From contig DVNN01000310.1 in NCBI GenBank assembly GCA_018714325.1, forward strand, positions 1 through 33,446: DNA of 33,446 nucleotides. The letters are read 5' to 3'. A model generated the notes under the pieces. That model ran no database searches and was not told where the DNA came from. It was given only the letters and a program-made list of their open reading frames with translations. How positions within the stretch are numbered: the stretch's first letter is position 1; each line of letters opens with the position of its first letter. This document shows, in pieces, positions 1-8,056 of this stretch. Both the position numbers and the translations under genes were made by a program. The DNA is from Candidatus Pelethocola excrementipullorum. GTDB lineage: Bacteria > Bacillota > Clostridia > Lachnospirales > Lachnospiraceae.

Positions 1-22
1 ACTTCCAGTTTTGTGCTTTGCT

Positions 23-922
23 TTAGATCTCATCTGCTTTCTTCCCCCTCCTTTCTATCATCTTCTGTATCGCTGTGAAGACTACCAGAATCACAAACAA
101 AACATAGGACATAGCCGCCGCATACCCCATATTGTTTTTCTTGAATGCCGTTTCGTATATATATTGGATCAGTGGTCTGGTAGAACCTGCAGGTCCGCCC
201 ACGGTAATCATATAGATCTGTCCAAATACTTTAAAACACGCGATAATCTGCAGTAAAATCACCAGATATGTAGTAGGCTTCAACAGGGGAAGTACGATGG
301 AAAACAACTGTTGACGTTTCGTCGCCCCATCTATAGATGCCGCTTCATAAATCTGAGGCGAGATATCCTGTAATGCGGACAGATACAGCAACATGGAAAA
401 TCCCACGGTCCACCAGACTGTCATGGATGTAATGGTCGCCCATGCCAGATTTGTCTGATTCAACCACTGCAGTTCCTTATCTGGCGGCAGAACTTTTATG
501 AGGTGTAGAAACCCATTAATAAAGCCTCTATATGGAGTAAACATGTATTTTGCAATAAAAGCAGCAACGGATACCGATAGCACACTTGGAAGATAATAGC
601 AGATCCGAAGCCCCTTCTTCAACTTATTGGGCCTGTTGGCCAGCAAGGCCAGGATAAGCGCCATAATAACCAGAAGCGGTGTTGCTATCACTACGAAATA
701 TGCAGTATTAGACAAGGCTCCGATAAACTTCTTATCCCCAAGAAACTTTACATAATTGTCCAACCCAATAAACTTCACCTTGCCCATAAGTGACCATTTA
801 TGCAGACTAACATATACTCCCTGAATGACTGGCCAGATTGTAAATATTGTATACAGGGCAAAAAAGGGAAGTATAAATCCTAATCCCACAAATAGATTTT
901 TACGTCGTCTTTTTGTATTCAC
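23..922 (-). CDS. CUT1-family sugar ABC transporter permease (MalF/UgpA type)
   Basis: This is an inner-membrane permease subunit of a carbohydrate ABC importer. The 299-residue protein has about six hydrophobic segments, beginning right after a basic N-terminus (MNTKRRRKN), and the cytoplasmic EAA loop EAASIDGATKRQQLF near residue 195, which docks the ATPase. Length and the N-terminal phrase 'LPFFALYTIFTIWPV' are typical of the MalF/UgpA half of CUT1 systems. It lies 109 bp downstream of the binding-protein gene at 1032 in the same direction, with a stem-loop between them. The MalG-type partner would be expected just off the left edge. The ATPase is not in the window; CUT1 systems in Clostridia often share one MsmK-like ATPase encoded elsewhere. 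Substrate unknown. Confidence 0.93.
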   Translation of the reverse strand: MNTKRRRKNLFVGLGFILPFFALYTIFTIWPVIQGVYVSLHKWSLMGKVKFIGLDNYVKFLGDKKFIGALSNTAYFVVIATPLLVIMALILALLANRPNKLKKGLRICYYLPSVLSVSVAAFIAKYMFTPYRGFINGFLHLIKVLPPDKELQWLNQTNLAWATITSMTVWWTVGFSMLLYLSALQDISPQIYEAASIDGATKRQQLFSIVLPLLKPTTYLVILLQIIACFKVFGQIYMITVGGPAGSTRPLIQYIYETAFKKNNMGYAAAMSYVLFVILVVFTAIQKMIERRGKKADEI

Positions 923-990
923 TTGATACCCTCCTTACATGATCAAACTTCCATCCGGGTCCGTCAGACAGACCTTTCTTTTGCCAGAAA

Positions 991-1014
991 GGGAGAGCAC
1001 AAAATGGCTCTCCC
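991..1014 (-). promoter_or_regulatory. Stem-loop between binding-protein and permease genes
   Basis: A perfect 8-bp inverted repeat (GGGAGAGC / GCTCTCCC, 8-nt loop) lies between the two genes. On the minus strand it is followed by TTTCT, so it could be a weak terminator or an mRNA 3'-end stabiliser that leaves the binding-protein message in excess. A comparable hairpin sits at the same place in the second importer operon (10660-10684). Confidence 0.55.
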
Positions 1015-1031
1015 CGCCTTACATATACTGT

Positions 1032-2429
1032 TTATGGAAGATTGGTATCAAGTTCATCATAAAGATCATCAATCGCGCCAGCAGCATCTGCATCGCCAGA
1101 CCATAACAGGTTTAAGCTGTCAATCATTCCCGATTTCATCGCATTAAACGTAGATACTTTCGAGGGCAGTATCGCACTGTCCAGTGCTTCCATATAGCTG
1201 CTTCTATATGGCATATCCAGATACTCCTGACTTTCACGTGCATCATTACTTGCCGGAATCTGCCCTGAGCCTGCCCAGGTAATACCACCATCTTTTGATG
1301 CGCCCATCATAAACTCCACTGCGGCCTTGGTATCCTCGTCACTTCTGGAATCCTTTGTGGGAAGAATCAAAGTATGGGAATCTGCCCAACATGCATTTTT
1401 GTCAAACATCTGCGGATAAGGCATTGCTCCAAAGTTCAGATTTTCCGTCTTCTCCAAAGCACCTGTTCCCCAGGTTCCTCCAATATAGATACCAGCCTTT
1501 CCACTCTGGAAGAACTGCTGATGATCGTCGATTCCCTCGGCCACATATCCCTTATCATACAGCCCTTTCACGAATTCTGCGGCTTTTATCCCGATATCCT
1601 TGTCGAGGGTAACCTCACTTCCGTCTTCACTTACCAGGGGAGTCCCTCCCATCTGGAAATAAGAGGCCCACCAAACACGATATGGATCATCACCATTACT
1701 TGTCAGAGAAATTACAGATCCACCATCCGGAATTACTGCCTTTATCTTGTCACAGATTGCATAAAAGTCATCTTCACTGGCTATGCTTAATTGACCTTTA
1801 TCATTCAATTTCACTCCTGCCTCGTCTAGGATATCTTTGTTAAAATACATGATTTCAGCATGCGTATCCAGAGGAATTGCATAGATGGAATCATCAAATG
1901 TAACAGCCTCCAAGGATGACGCTGAATACATGCTGCTGAGATCAATCCCAAGTTCATCCAGATAATCATCCAACGGCTGAACAACACCCTGCTCTACCAA
2001 TTCCGGCAGAGATGATGCGTGTGAAACACCGATATCAGGTCCTTTTTTGGCAGCCACAGCCGTCTGAAGTTTTGTGTAGTAATCAGCCCAAACCAACATA
2101 ATCGACTGTACTTGTTTCGTCGGATTGCCGCCGTTATAGTCACTGATAATCTGATCCATAAAACCACCATCACCGCCGCTGAACAAGGACCAGAATACCA
2201 ACTTATCCTTATCTACTTCAACAGCCTCGGGATTGTTTACAGTACCGTCCTCATTGACATCCGCCTGAGCCTCCTCCCCTGCTGCATCTTCATCTAAACT
2301 TTGATCTGTCCCTTTTGCGCTGGTCGATGCATCGGGTTCCTTTGAGGTATCATCTCCACCACATCCTGCAAGTACCGTGGCAGCCGTTAAAGCAAGTGTC
2401 AATAAAACTGAAATTGTCTTACGCTTCAT
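1032..2429 (-). CDS. Extracellular sugar-binding lipoprotein (family 1)
   Basis: This is the solute-binding protein of the left-hand sugar ABC importer, anchored outside the membrane. The signal peptide is lipoprotein type: MKRK, a hydrophobic stretch, then the lipobox LAGC with Cys at residue 22. A low-complexity acidic linker (residues ~25-75) precedes the family 1 binding domain. At 465 residues it has the usual size for the family. Phrases such as 'GKAGIYIGGTWGTGAL' and the late helical part 'AAVEFMMGASKDGG' fit sugar-binding proteins. It is the first gene of its operon, with promoter at 2566-2594 and palindromic operator candidates on both sides. The ArsR-like gene directly upstream is a plausible regulator. 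Substrate cannot be read from the sequence. Confidence 0.93.
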   Translation of the reverse strand: MKRKTISVLLTLALTAATVLAGCGGDDTSKEPDASTSAKGTDQSLDEDAAGEEAQADVNEDGTVNNPEAVEVDKDKLVFWSLFSGGDGGFMDQIISDYNGGNPTKQVQSIMLVWADYYTKLQTAVAAKKGPDIGVSHASSLPELVEQGVVQPLDDYLDELGIDLSSMYSASSLEAVTFDDSIYAIPLDTHAEIMYFNKDILDEAGVKLNDKGQLSIASEDDFYAICDKIKAVIPDGGSVISLTSNGDDPYRVWWASYFQMGGTPLVSEDGSEVTLDKDIGIKAAEFVKGLYDKGYVAEGIDDHQQFFQSGKAGIYIGGTWGTGALEKTENLNFGAMPYPQMFDKNACWADSHTLILPTKDSRSDEDTKAAVEFMMGASKDGGITWAGSGQIPASNDARESQEYLDMPYRSSYMEALDSAILPSKVSTFNAMKSGMIDSLNLLWSGDADAAGAIDDLYDELDTNLP

Positions 2430-2493
2430 ACTTTTAATCCTCCTTTAAGAATTGGCTTATTATATTAAATAGCATTTGCCGGCAGCTATTAAT

Positions 2494-2508
2494 AACAATA
2501 TTATTGTT
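2494..2508. promoter_or_regulatory. Palindromic operator candidate, copy 1
   Basis: The sequence AACAATA-T-TATTGTT is a perfect 7-1-7 palindrome. It lies about 50 bp downstream of the predicted start of transcription for the binding-protein gene. An identical half-site arrangement recurs at 2654-2668, 160 bp away centre to centre. Candidate site for the neighbouring ArsR-like regulator (2841-3761); the link is inference. Confidence 0.6.
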
Positions 2509-2565
2509 GTATTCGCTTTTATCTTTCAGTCATTTATGACAGTCTATTTGTTTCTTATTAGCTTT

Positions 2566-2594
2566 ACTCTATCCCTTATATACTAATATGTCAA
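2566..2594 (-). promoter_or_regulatory. Sigma-A promoter for the binding-protein gene
   Basis: On the minus strand a perfect -35 TTGACA (2589-2594) is followed after 17 bp by TAGAGT (2566-2571). Transcription would start near 2559, giving a leader of about 130 nt. It is placed between the two palindromes. Confidence 0.6.
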
Positions 2595-2653
2595 GTATTT
2601 TTATAACTTTTCCGTGTTTTTAACTACTTTATTCTACTATTTTTCTAATTTAT

Positions 2654-2668
2654 AACAATAATATTGTT
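2654..2668. promoter_or_regulatory. Palindromic operator candidate, copy 2
   Basis: AACAATA-A-TATTGTT, the same 7-bp half sites as copy 1 with a different centre base; the palindrome extends one more pair on each side (T/A). It lies about 100 bp upstream of the predicted transcription start, so the pair brackets the promoter. Apart from these elements and the terminator at 2742-2808, the 2430-2840 gap is AT-rich and holds no gene that I can see. Confidence 0.6.
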
Positions 2669-2741
2669 AGTTTTGACTGGTTTTATTTTTTCTTTCCAAT
2701 AATACTATTATAATTATCCCCCGCCAGGTACCTGCACATGC

Positions 2742-2808
2742 AAAAAAATCGCCTGGAACTCCGATCCCTCTGTACATTTACAGTACAAGAATATCGGAAC
2801 TCCAGGCG
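2742..2808 (-). terminator. Rho-independent terminator of the ArsR-like gene
   Basis: A 16-bp inverted repeat with two mismatches (CGCCTGGAACTCCGAT / ATCGGAACTCCAGGCG) encloses a small inner hairpin (GTAC/GTAC). Read on the minus strand it ends in a run of seven T, just downstream of the stop at 2841. Confidence 0.85.
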
Positions 2809-2840
2809 CAACTTTCTTAATCGCTCAGCCTTCCATGCCT

Positions 2841-3761
2841 TTAATATTCAATACTCAACACAATATCTTGCTCATAATTCCCGAAACTCTTTCCAAATAT
2901 ATTAAAGCCCCCAATATATTTGGCATCTTCTTTATTTCCAATCCTCACACTAATATACGGCTTATCCATCAGCCCCAATTCTTCCAAAGAAATCTCTGCA
3001 GCCTTGGTTCCATTGATAAAACTTCCCTGCTTTCTTACCTCCCAGGTCATCAACATCCCATACTGGGTGGAACCATCCGCCCATGTAAGAGGATTCAACC
3101 GCCCCCTTTTACTTCCAAAGTCACCAGGACATGTCCAGGTTCCGCACTCATGGTTATTGATCCATACCGTGATGTCAGACTTCCAATCTTCCTGATATCC
3201 CGGAGCTTCCGAACAGATTTCCATAGACAGAGTGATGCTCTTGGGCTTCCTTCTTTTTGGCAATGCATTGGCAAATTTGTACTCCACATACCCTGCCGAA
3301 GTCCAGAATAGCCCCGCCTCAAATCTATTGGCATTGTAGAAACTATACTCCGTGTCCTCCATACCAATTACACCACCTGGAGAAAACAGCCCACATGTTG
3401 GGTGAACTTTACATCCGGTGAACGCGCCCACAGGCATCTCTTCACTTACAATCTCATTGATATCTTTATTCCTTTCCAAGAGACAGATATTTAGAAAATC
3501 CAGTTTCCGGCTGCATACCTTCATCGTTCCTCTGCTGCCTGGCCGTTCCTCCATACGAATCAACCCGGCCTTTTCAAGAAGTTTAAGATGAAAAGCGGCA
3601 CTTGATTGGGGAATATCCAGCAGTTTTGCAATTTCTCCAATAATAAGATTATCCTGGTATAAAAGTTTCAATATCTCCACCCTAATAGGTGTGGATAGAG
3701 CCTTTCCGATATCACACAGTTCATTTATATTCTCCATATCAAGTTCTTTAATCTTAGCCAT
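2841..3761 (-). CDS. ArsR-like HTH regulator with large C-terminal putative ligand domain
   Basis: This is a probable transcription regulator of the sugar locus. Residues ~10-85 form an ArsR-type winged helix: LSTPIRVEILKLL, then the recognition part 'LLDIPQSSAAFHLKLLEKAG' and a wing with EERPGSRGTMK. About 200 further residues follow, which ordinary ~100-residue ArsR proteins lack. They are rich in Trp, Tyr, Gly and short beta-like stretches (for example DITVWINNHECGTW), suggesting a beta-sandwich that may sense a sugar; that is inference. The ATG at 3761 is chosen over one 30 bp upstream because AGGAG lies 8 nt before it. A terminator follows at 2742-2808. The twin palindromes upstream of the next gene are candidate targets. 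Confidence 0.82.
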   Translation of the reverse strand: MAKIKELDMENINELCDIGKALSTPIRVEILKLLYQDNLIIGEIAKLLDIPQSSAAFHLKLLEKAGLIRMEERPGSRGTMKVCSRKLDFLNICLLERNKDINEIVSEEMPVGAFTGCKVHPTCGLFSPGGVIGMEDTEYSFYNANRFEAGLFWTSAGYVEYKFANALPKRRKPKSITLSMEICSEAPGYQEDWKSDITVWINNHECGTWTCPGDFGSKRGRLNPLTWADGSTQYGMLMTWEVRKQGSFINGTKAAEISLEELGLMDKPYISVRIGNKEDAKYIGGFNIFGKSFGNYEQDIVLSIEY

Positions 3762-3898
3762 ACTATTTTCTCCTATCCCGGAAGCAATCAAACAACCATA
3801 ACATGCAAGCCATTAGCAACAAGACTGACATCACCGGCCGACATGCCAATAAGTACTTAATCCGCAGTTATATAAAACCATTATTTCTTAACCTTAAC

Positions 3899-3904
3899 AT
3901 TATA
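3899..3904 (-). promoter_or_regulatory. Possible -10 element upstream of the ArsR-like gene
   Basis: TATAAT on the minus strand, about 138 bp before the start at 3761. No good -35 is found at 16-18 bp, so it may need an activator or be fortuitous. The 237-bp gap between this gene and the isomerase shows no other feature and no clear terminator. Confidence 0.3.
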
Positions 3905-3998
3905 CTAGCAAAGTACCCCTGTTACGTAAATGATTTTATTATAATTATATCTAAATCTGCATAAAATCTCAAAACTCTTTGCTATACATCCTCATTAA

Positions 3999-4688
3999 TC
4001 AACGAGAGGGAGCCACCGGATACTCATTACAGAGCAGTCTATAAGGCGTCTCATCCTCATCAATCGCCGGAAACCTCCCCACCGCCTTATCATAAAAGAA
4101 GTTATCATGGTCATCATCGTTACACATGGACACCTCACCCAGAAGCACAGCCCCGCCCGTCTCAGGTACGATAAAATCATGATACATATACTGGGTAATC
4201 GTAATACTCTGTCCAGGTTTCAGCCTCACCTTGGTTCCTGCCGGAACCCGGCTGCACTTCCCATCGGAATATACGGTCACCTCCGTATCCAGCATCTTTT
4301 CATCCTGGGTTCCATTATAGACAGTGATATACACGTCATTGCCGCCCCGGTTAATGATATCCTCCATCTTACTTGCATGAAAATGCATGGCCGCCGTCTG
4401 GCCTTCATAAAGCATTAACAATTTCTCCGCATAAGGTTTCTTATATTTCTTCAACTTCTGATTTCCATTGCGGATTGTGAACAGCGAAAAACCTACCTCG
4501 TCAAATCTTCCGAGACCAAAGTCGGTGATATCCCATCCCAGTTTATTATCCCGGATCTCATCATACTCACGTCCAATTCCCTTCCAGTCCTCCGGGGTCC
4601 AACTGGCAAAGGGCGGCAGCTCAAACCCCTGTTTTTTAATTAAAGCTTCCATATCTTTGATTACTTGATTGATCTTCGAACGTTTCAT
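3999..4688 (-). CDS. D-lyxose/D-mannose-family sugar isomerase
   Basis: This is a cupin-type ketol-isomerase expected to interconvert an aldose and its ketose (D-lyxose/D-xylulose and D-mannose/D-fructose in characterised members). The metal site is visible: HFHASKMEDIINRGG (residues ~100-114), with two His and a Glu, and a later His in QYMYHDF. Length is 229 residues, close to the ~227 of the E. coli-type enzyme. The ATG at 4688 is preferred over the upstream one at 4760 because AGGGAGG precedes it and conservation begins there. It sits between an RpiR regulator and the ArsR-like gene in a row of minus-strand genes with the kinase and aldolase, so it may feed a ketose to the kinase. The true substrate may differ from lyxose. 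Confidence 0.85.
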   Translation of the reverse strand: MKRSKINQVIKDMEALIKKQGFELPPFASWTPEDWKGIGREYDEIRDNKLGWDITDFGLGRFDEVGFSLFTIRNGNQKLKKYKKPYAEKLLMLYEGQTAAMHFHASKMEDIINRGGNDVYITVYNGTQDEKMLDTEVTVYSDGKCSRVPAGTKVRLKPGQSITITQYMYHDFIVPETGGAVLLGEVSMCNDDDHDNFFYDKAVGRFPAIDEDETPYRLLCNEYPVAPSR

Positions 4689-4710
4689 ATTATATTCCTC
4701 CCTAAAGGAA

Positions 4711-4755
4711 CAGCAGGGTGAATTCATGTCTGGAACTTCATGAATACCCCTGCTG
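4711..4755 (-). promoter_or_regulatory. Long hairpin in the isomerase leader
   Basis: CAGCAGGGTGAATTCATG and CATGAATACCCCTGCTG pair over about 16 bp with one bulge. On the minus strand the hairpin begins 12 bp after the RpiR stop and ends some 22 nt before the isomerase ATG. There is no T run after it, so a processing or stability element is more likely than a terminator. Confidence 0.5.
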
Positions 4756-4767
4756 CTCAATTTCCGA

Positions 4768-5616
4768 TTACATTTTAAACTCCGACAGAATAATCTCGGG
4801 CTTATCAGCCTGCTTTTTATTAATCAACTCTTCATTCGTAACAAAACTCAACAGAGCATCAATAACAGCCGTTTCATTGAGATGGGCATAGCCTTTATAA
4901 TAGCTAAATGGCTCTTCTTTACCAGCCGACAAAAGCACATAGTCCGCCAGCTCAGCTACCGGAGACTGGGCGACTGCCGTAATGGCAATCATCTTTAACG
5001 CCTTTTCTTTCCCAAGTTCCATCCCTTGCACCACCTGCTTGGAGATACCAGACTGTGAAATTGCAATTATGATATCACCTGTATCCGCCAGGTTCACATG
5101 ATTCAGGAAGTATTCTGCAGCCACATTATAAGTACACTTCACCCCCAGTCTTCCAAGGCGAAATCCCATATATTGTGCCAGTGGGCTTGTATTCCCCACA
5201 GCCATAATGTGTGCCTGCTTACAGGTTTTAATCAAATTCACACAATTCGCCATGACATTTGCATCAATACGCCTCCCTATGGCCAACATGGCCTGGGCAT
5301 ACTCCAGGAATACATTTTCCACGGCATTCGCGCTGTCCGTCAGCAGAACTGCACCCACCTGCCTTTTACCAAGATCTCTTGATAACGCAATTCGAAATTG
5401 ATAATATCCTGTATACCCAATATGATGACACATCCTGACAACGGTAGCATCGCTGACACCACTTTGTCTCGCCAGTTCTGACACATTGGAGTCCACGGTT
5501 TTCTGAGGATTTTTCAACACAAAATCCGCTACCTTTCTCTCCGCCGAGAAAATCTGATCATAATGTTCCCGTATATTTTCTAGCACTTCTTTTTCCAGAA
5601 TGTTATGATTGCTCAC
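4768..5616 (-). CDS. MurR/RpiR-family transcriptional regulator
   Basis: This is a sugar-phosphate-responsive regulator with the standard two-domain layout over 282 residues. The N-terminal HTH_6 domain (residues ~10-85) contains 'SELARQSGVSDATVVRMCHHIGY'-like helices; the C-terminal SIS domain (~125-250) contains AVGNTSPLAQYMGFRLGRLG and IIIAISQSGISKQVVQGMEL, the usual phosphosugar-binding loops. It lies 24 bp after the aldolase gene and before the isomerase gene, all on the minus strand, so it is probably co-transcribed with its targets and tuned by a phosphorylated intermediate of the pathway. Whether it represses or activates cannot be told. Confidence 0.92.
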   Translation of the reverse strand: MSNHNILEKEVLENIREHYDQIFSAERKVADFVLKNPQKTVDSNVSELARQSGVSDATVVRMCHHIGYTGYYQFRIALSRDLGKRQVGAVLLTDSANAVENVFLEYAQAMLAIGRRIDANVMANCVNLIKTCKQAHIMAVGNTSPLAQYMGFRLGRLGVKCTYNVAAEYFLNHVNLADTGDIIIAISQSGISKQVVQGMELGKEKALKMIAITAVAQSPVAELADYVLLSAGKEEPFSYYKGYAHLNETAVIDALLSFVTNEELINKKQADKPEIILSEFKM

Positions 5617-5640
5617 TTTGACACCTCAACAATATCTGTA

Positions 5641-6501
5641 TTAGTACAAAGCTGCCTTTCCGTCTGCCTGGAACAATTCAATCTTCTGATACGCAACTTC
5701 TTTCATGGCTGCAACACACGGAGGCTGAATTGTATTAGGCTCTCTTAAGCTCTTATCAGCTAGTACCTCCCTCATTTTATCATAATAAGCAACCTTTATG
5801 TCACTGGAAATGTTAATTTTGTTAATTCCAAGAGAAACTGACTCTCCGATTTCCTTGTCAGGATTATTAGAACCTCCATGCAACACCAATGGAATCGAAA
5901 CTTTTGACTTAATCTCTCCTAATAGATCTAGTTTTAGTTCCGGCTTCATTCCCTTTGGATAAATACCATGGGAGGTTCCAATGGCAATCGCCAGTGTATC
6001 CACCCCGGAAGCCTCCACAAATTTAACCGCTTCTTCAGGATTTGTATAGACAATAACATTGGCTCCCGCTTCTGCCTCTGCATCTGTGGAGCCTATGGTA
6101 CCGAGCTCACCCTCTACAGATACATCCACTGCATGTGCCGCTTCTGCCACCTTCTTGCATACCGCAATATTTTCCTCAAAAGGCAGACTTGATCCATCTA
6201 TCATAACAGAGGTGAAACCGCATTGAATCGCTGTCATAACCTGCCCAAAAGAGGCACCATGATCCAGATGAATACATGTTGGAACCGGAGATTTCTGAAC
6301 CTTTTCTATGATTGCCTGAACCGCATCTGTACCGATGTGGCCTAATTCATCAGGATGAATCGCGATAATTACGGGTGATTCTTTTTCTTCAGACGCTTCC
6401 ATAATACCGTTAAACATGGAATAATCACTGATATTAAATGCCGGTACAGCGAAATTATTATCATTTGCTACTTTTAATAGTTTTCTCATATTCATTAACA
6501 T
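5641..6501 (-). CDS. Class II ketose-bisphosphate aldolase (GatY/KbaY/FbaA-like)
   Basis: This is a zinc-dependent aldolase that should cleave a ketose (bis)phosphate into dihydroxyacetone phosphate and an aldehyde. Visible motifs are HLDHGASF (catalytic Asp and a Zn His), VEGELGTIG, GTSHGIYPKG and VLHGGSNNPDKEI (further Zn His residues and phosphate site), then NISSDIK. Length is 286 residues, usual for the class. The ATG at 6501 is chosen because GGAGG lies 8 nt upstream; the frame is open to 6534. Downstream of the kinase gene and upstream of the RpiR gene on the same strand, it is the natural splitting step after phosphorylation. Whether it takes fructose-, tagatose- or another ketose bisphosphate is unknown. 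Confidence 0.92.
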   Translation of the reverse strand: MLMNMRKLLKVANDNNFAVPAFNISDYSMFNGIMEASEEKESPVIIAIHPDELGHIGTDAVQAIIEKVQKSPVPTCIHLDHGASFGQVMTAIQCGFTSVMIDGSSLPFEENIAVCKKVAEAAHAVDVSVEGELGTIGSTDAEAEAGANVIVYTNPEEAVKFVEASGVDTLAIAIGTSHGIYPKGMKPELKLDLLGEIKSKVSIPLVLHGGSNNPDKEIGESVSLGINKINISSDIKVAYYDKMREVLADKSLREPNTIQPPCVAAMKEVAYQKIELFQADGKAALY

Positions 6502-6615
6502 AATCCTATCCTCCAATTGTTTATGTTTTACCATTACTCTGATCCCACATTACAGAAAATCTATAGCTTATCTTGTACCTCCTTTCACATTATCCTGAAT
6601 TTCCAATGCTTTTTC

Positions 6616-7989
6616 CTAAAAACATAACTGCACCCCTCCCACAAATGAATCCCCAAGACCAATCGTATATTTCGGTCTATCAATATATTTTGACGGCACC
6701 AATATTGCCTCATTCACATATTTACTTTCTGACACAATCCGGTAATTCCTACTGCCTCTGGGGCTTAATTCCAGCTCCAATATCTGCTTTATCTGTTCCT
6801 TAGATCCATACCAGCCAAAGTTAGCCTTTGCTGTGGCAAGCAAATTCCCCAACATCAGACCGGATTCAATATGTTTATTCAGTTTCTCTCCAACGTACAT
6901 GGAGTAATCTTTGGTATGTATGATGACTCCCTTTTCTATGTCAAATTTTTCTCGAATGTACTTAGCTCCTTCTATACAGGAGATGATGTTTTCTATATCC
7001 ACCTCAAACCCATACATATCCAAGGTGTATTTTAGTTCTTCCTCATTGAGGCTCACAATGTCCACCCATTGATAAATAGTTTCAAGGCATAGTTTCCGTA
7101 TCGTATAATCATGGTAATGAGCATCCTCAAAAAATACGATACCATCAGGATTATTAGATTTATATTTTTTAATATGCTCCTTTACATAACTTAACCGTTC
7201 CGTTAATACCTTAGAATCTAAAAGCGCATTAAAACTGGAAAGCACATTACTACTCACCTGCTTGGCATGAGTCTCGACCCACCGAAAATATGGTTCTGAA
7301 AAAGGTACATATTCATTCACCGTGATCTTTGTAAGAATCAGGCGATTAGAAACAGGAATCTCTACCTTATGCTCGCCCAGGCAGATTACATCTCCTTTTT
7401 TAAACTGGATAATGAAATGTATTTCCTGTTCCTGGGTCTGAGTAATCTCTTCTGTATGTACAAGCCTGCCGTCTTTTGATACGGTGTAAATATAAGGCGA
7501 ACTTAAGATATCACAAATTTCTTTTGAATCATCCGTAAGGTGTACCACAGACGGACATTCCAGTTCAGCAAGAGCCATCGCAGCCTGCACTCCGGTCCCC
7601 CCCATCCCATACGCAAAGGGAAAACTCTCTCCGACCAATTGAATATTTTCCACATCCACCTCGCCACCTATGCCATTCATACAGTAATACACCATAGTTC
7701 CAAGCAATTCTTCCATTGAATCAATCCGATTTGCTGGCTGTAGTTTGGATAACTCAGCATATGGCATATACTCAGCCAACAGCTGATTCAACCTTTCCAC
7801 TTGAAAATCACAAAGGAAATCCAGATTACTTGTATATCCAAGTGCCATAAACACTTTATTATGAACCCTTTTCTTTATCAGGTTTTCCACCCTTTCATAG
7901 ACACGACAATACTTCTCATCCATTGTCATTCTTGTCAGTTCCTCCTTCTCAATCATCTTCTTTCTCAGGGTTAAGTAAGTATTTAACAT
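6616..7989 (-). CDS. ADP-dependent glucokinase/phosphofructokinase-family kinase
   Basis: The 457-residue protein resembles the ADP-dependent sugar kinase family (ribokinase fold), known mainly from archaea and found in some bacteria and animals. Visible features are the substrate-side GMGGTGVQAAMALAEL near residue 135, the SLNEEELKYTL segment (NxxE motif, Mg binding), VIIHTKDYSMYV, and the C-terminal GLGDSFVGG with the catalytic Asp of the GxGD motif. It would phosphorylate a hexose or hexose phosphate with ADP. Start at 7989 follows GAGGAG; an ATG 15 bp upstream is less well placed. It is divergent from the DeoR gene 67 bp away and 114 bp upstream of the aldolase gene. Phosphoryl donor and acceptor are predicted from family only. 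Confidence 0.85.
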   Translation of the reverse strand: MLNTYLTLRKKMIEKEELTRMTMDEKYCRVYERVENLIKKRVHNKVFMALGYTSNLDFLCDFQVERLNQLLAEYMPYAELSKLQPANRIDSMEELLGTMVYYCMNGIGGEVDVENIQLVGESFPFAYGMGGTGVQAAMALAELECPSVVHLTDDSKEICDILSSPYIYTVSKDGRLVHTEEITQTQEQEIHFIIQFKKGDVICLGEHKVEIPVSNRLILTKITVNEYVPFSEPYFRWVETHAKQVSSNVLSSFNALLDSKVLTERLSYVKEHIKKYKSNNPDGIVFFEDAHYHDYTIRKLCLETIYQWVDIVSLNEEELKYTLDMYGFEVDIENIISCIEGAKYIREKFDIEKGVIIHTKDYSMYVGEKLNKHIESGLMLGNLLATAKANFGWYGSKEQIKQILELELSPRGSRNYRIVSESKYVNEAILVPSKYIDRPKYTIGLGDSFVGGVQLCF

Positions 7990-8013
7990 GGCTATTCTCC
8001 TCATAGCATTTTG

Positions 8014-8022
8014 TGTTATAAT
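8014..8022 (+). promoter_or_regulatory. Extended -10 promoter for the DeoR gene
   Basis: TGTTATAAT, an extended -10 (TGn plus TATAAT), lies about 35 bp before the DeoR start, with no obvious -35. It is in the 67-bp divergent region shared with the kinase gene, so one bound regulator could affect both. Confidence 0.4.
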
Positions 8023-8056
8023 AAATCTACACTAGTCCTATCGAGAGGAGATAACC

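Noticed and set aside
2841-3791. Metal-sensing ArsR repressor
   Set aside because: No cysteine/histidine metal site in or after the HTH of the usual kind, a long extra domain, and sugar-gene context.
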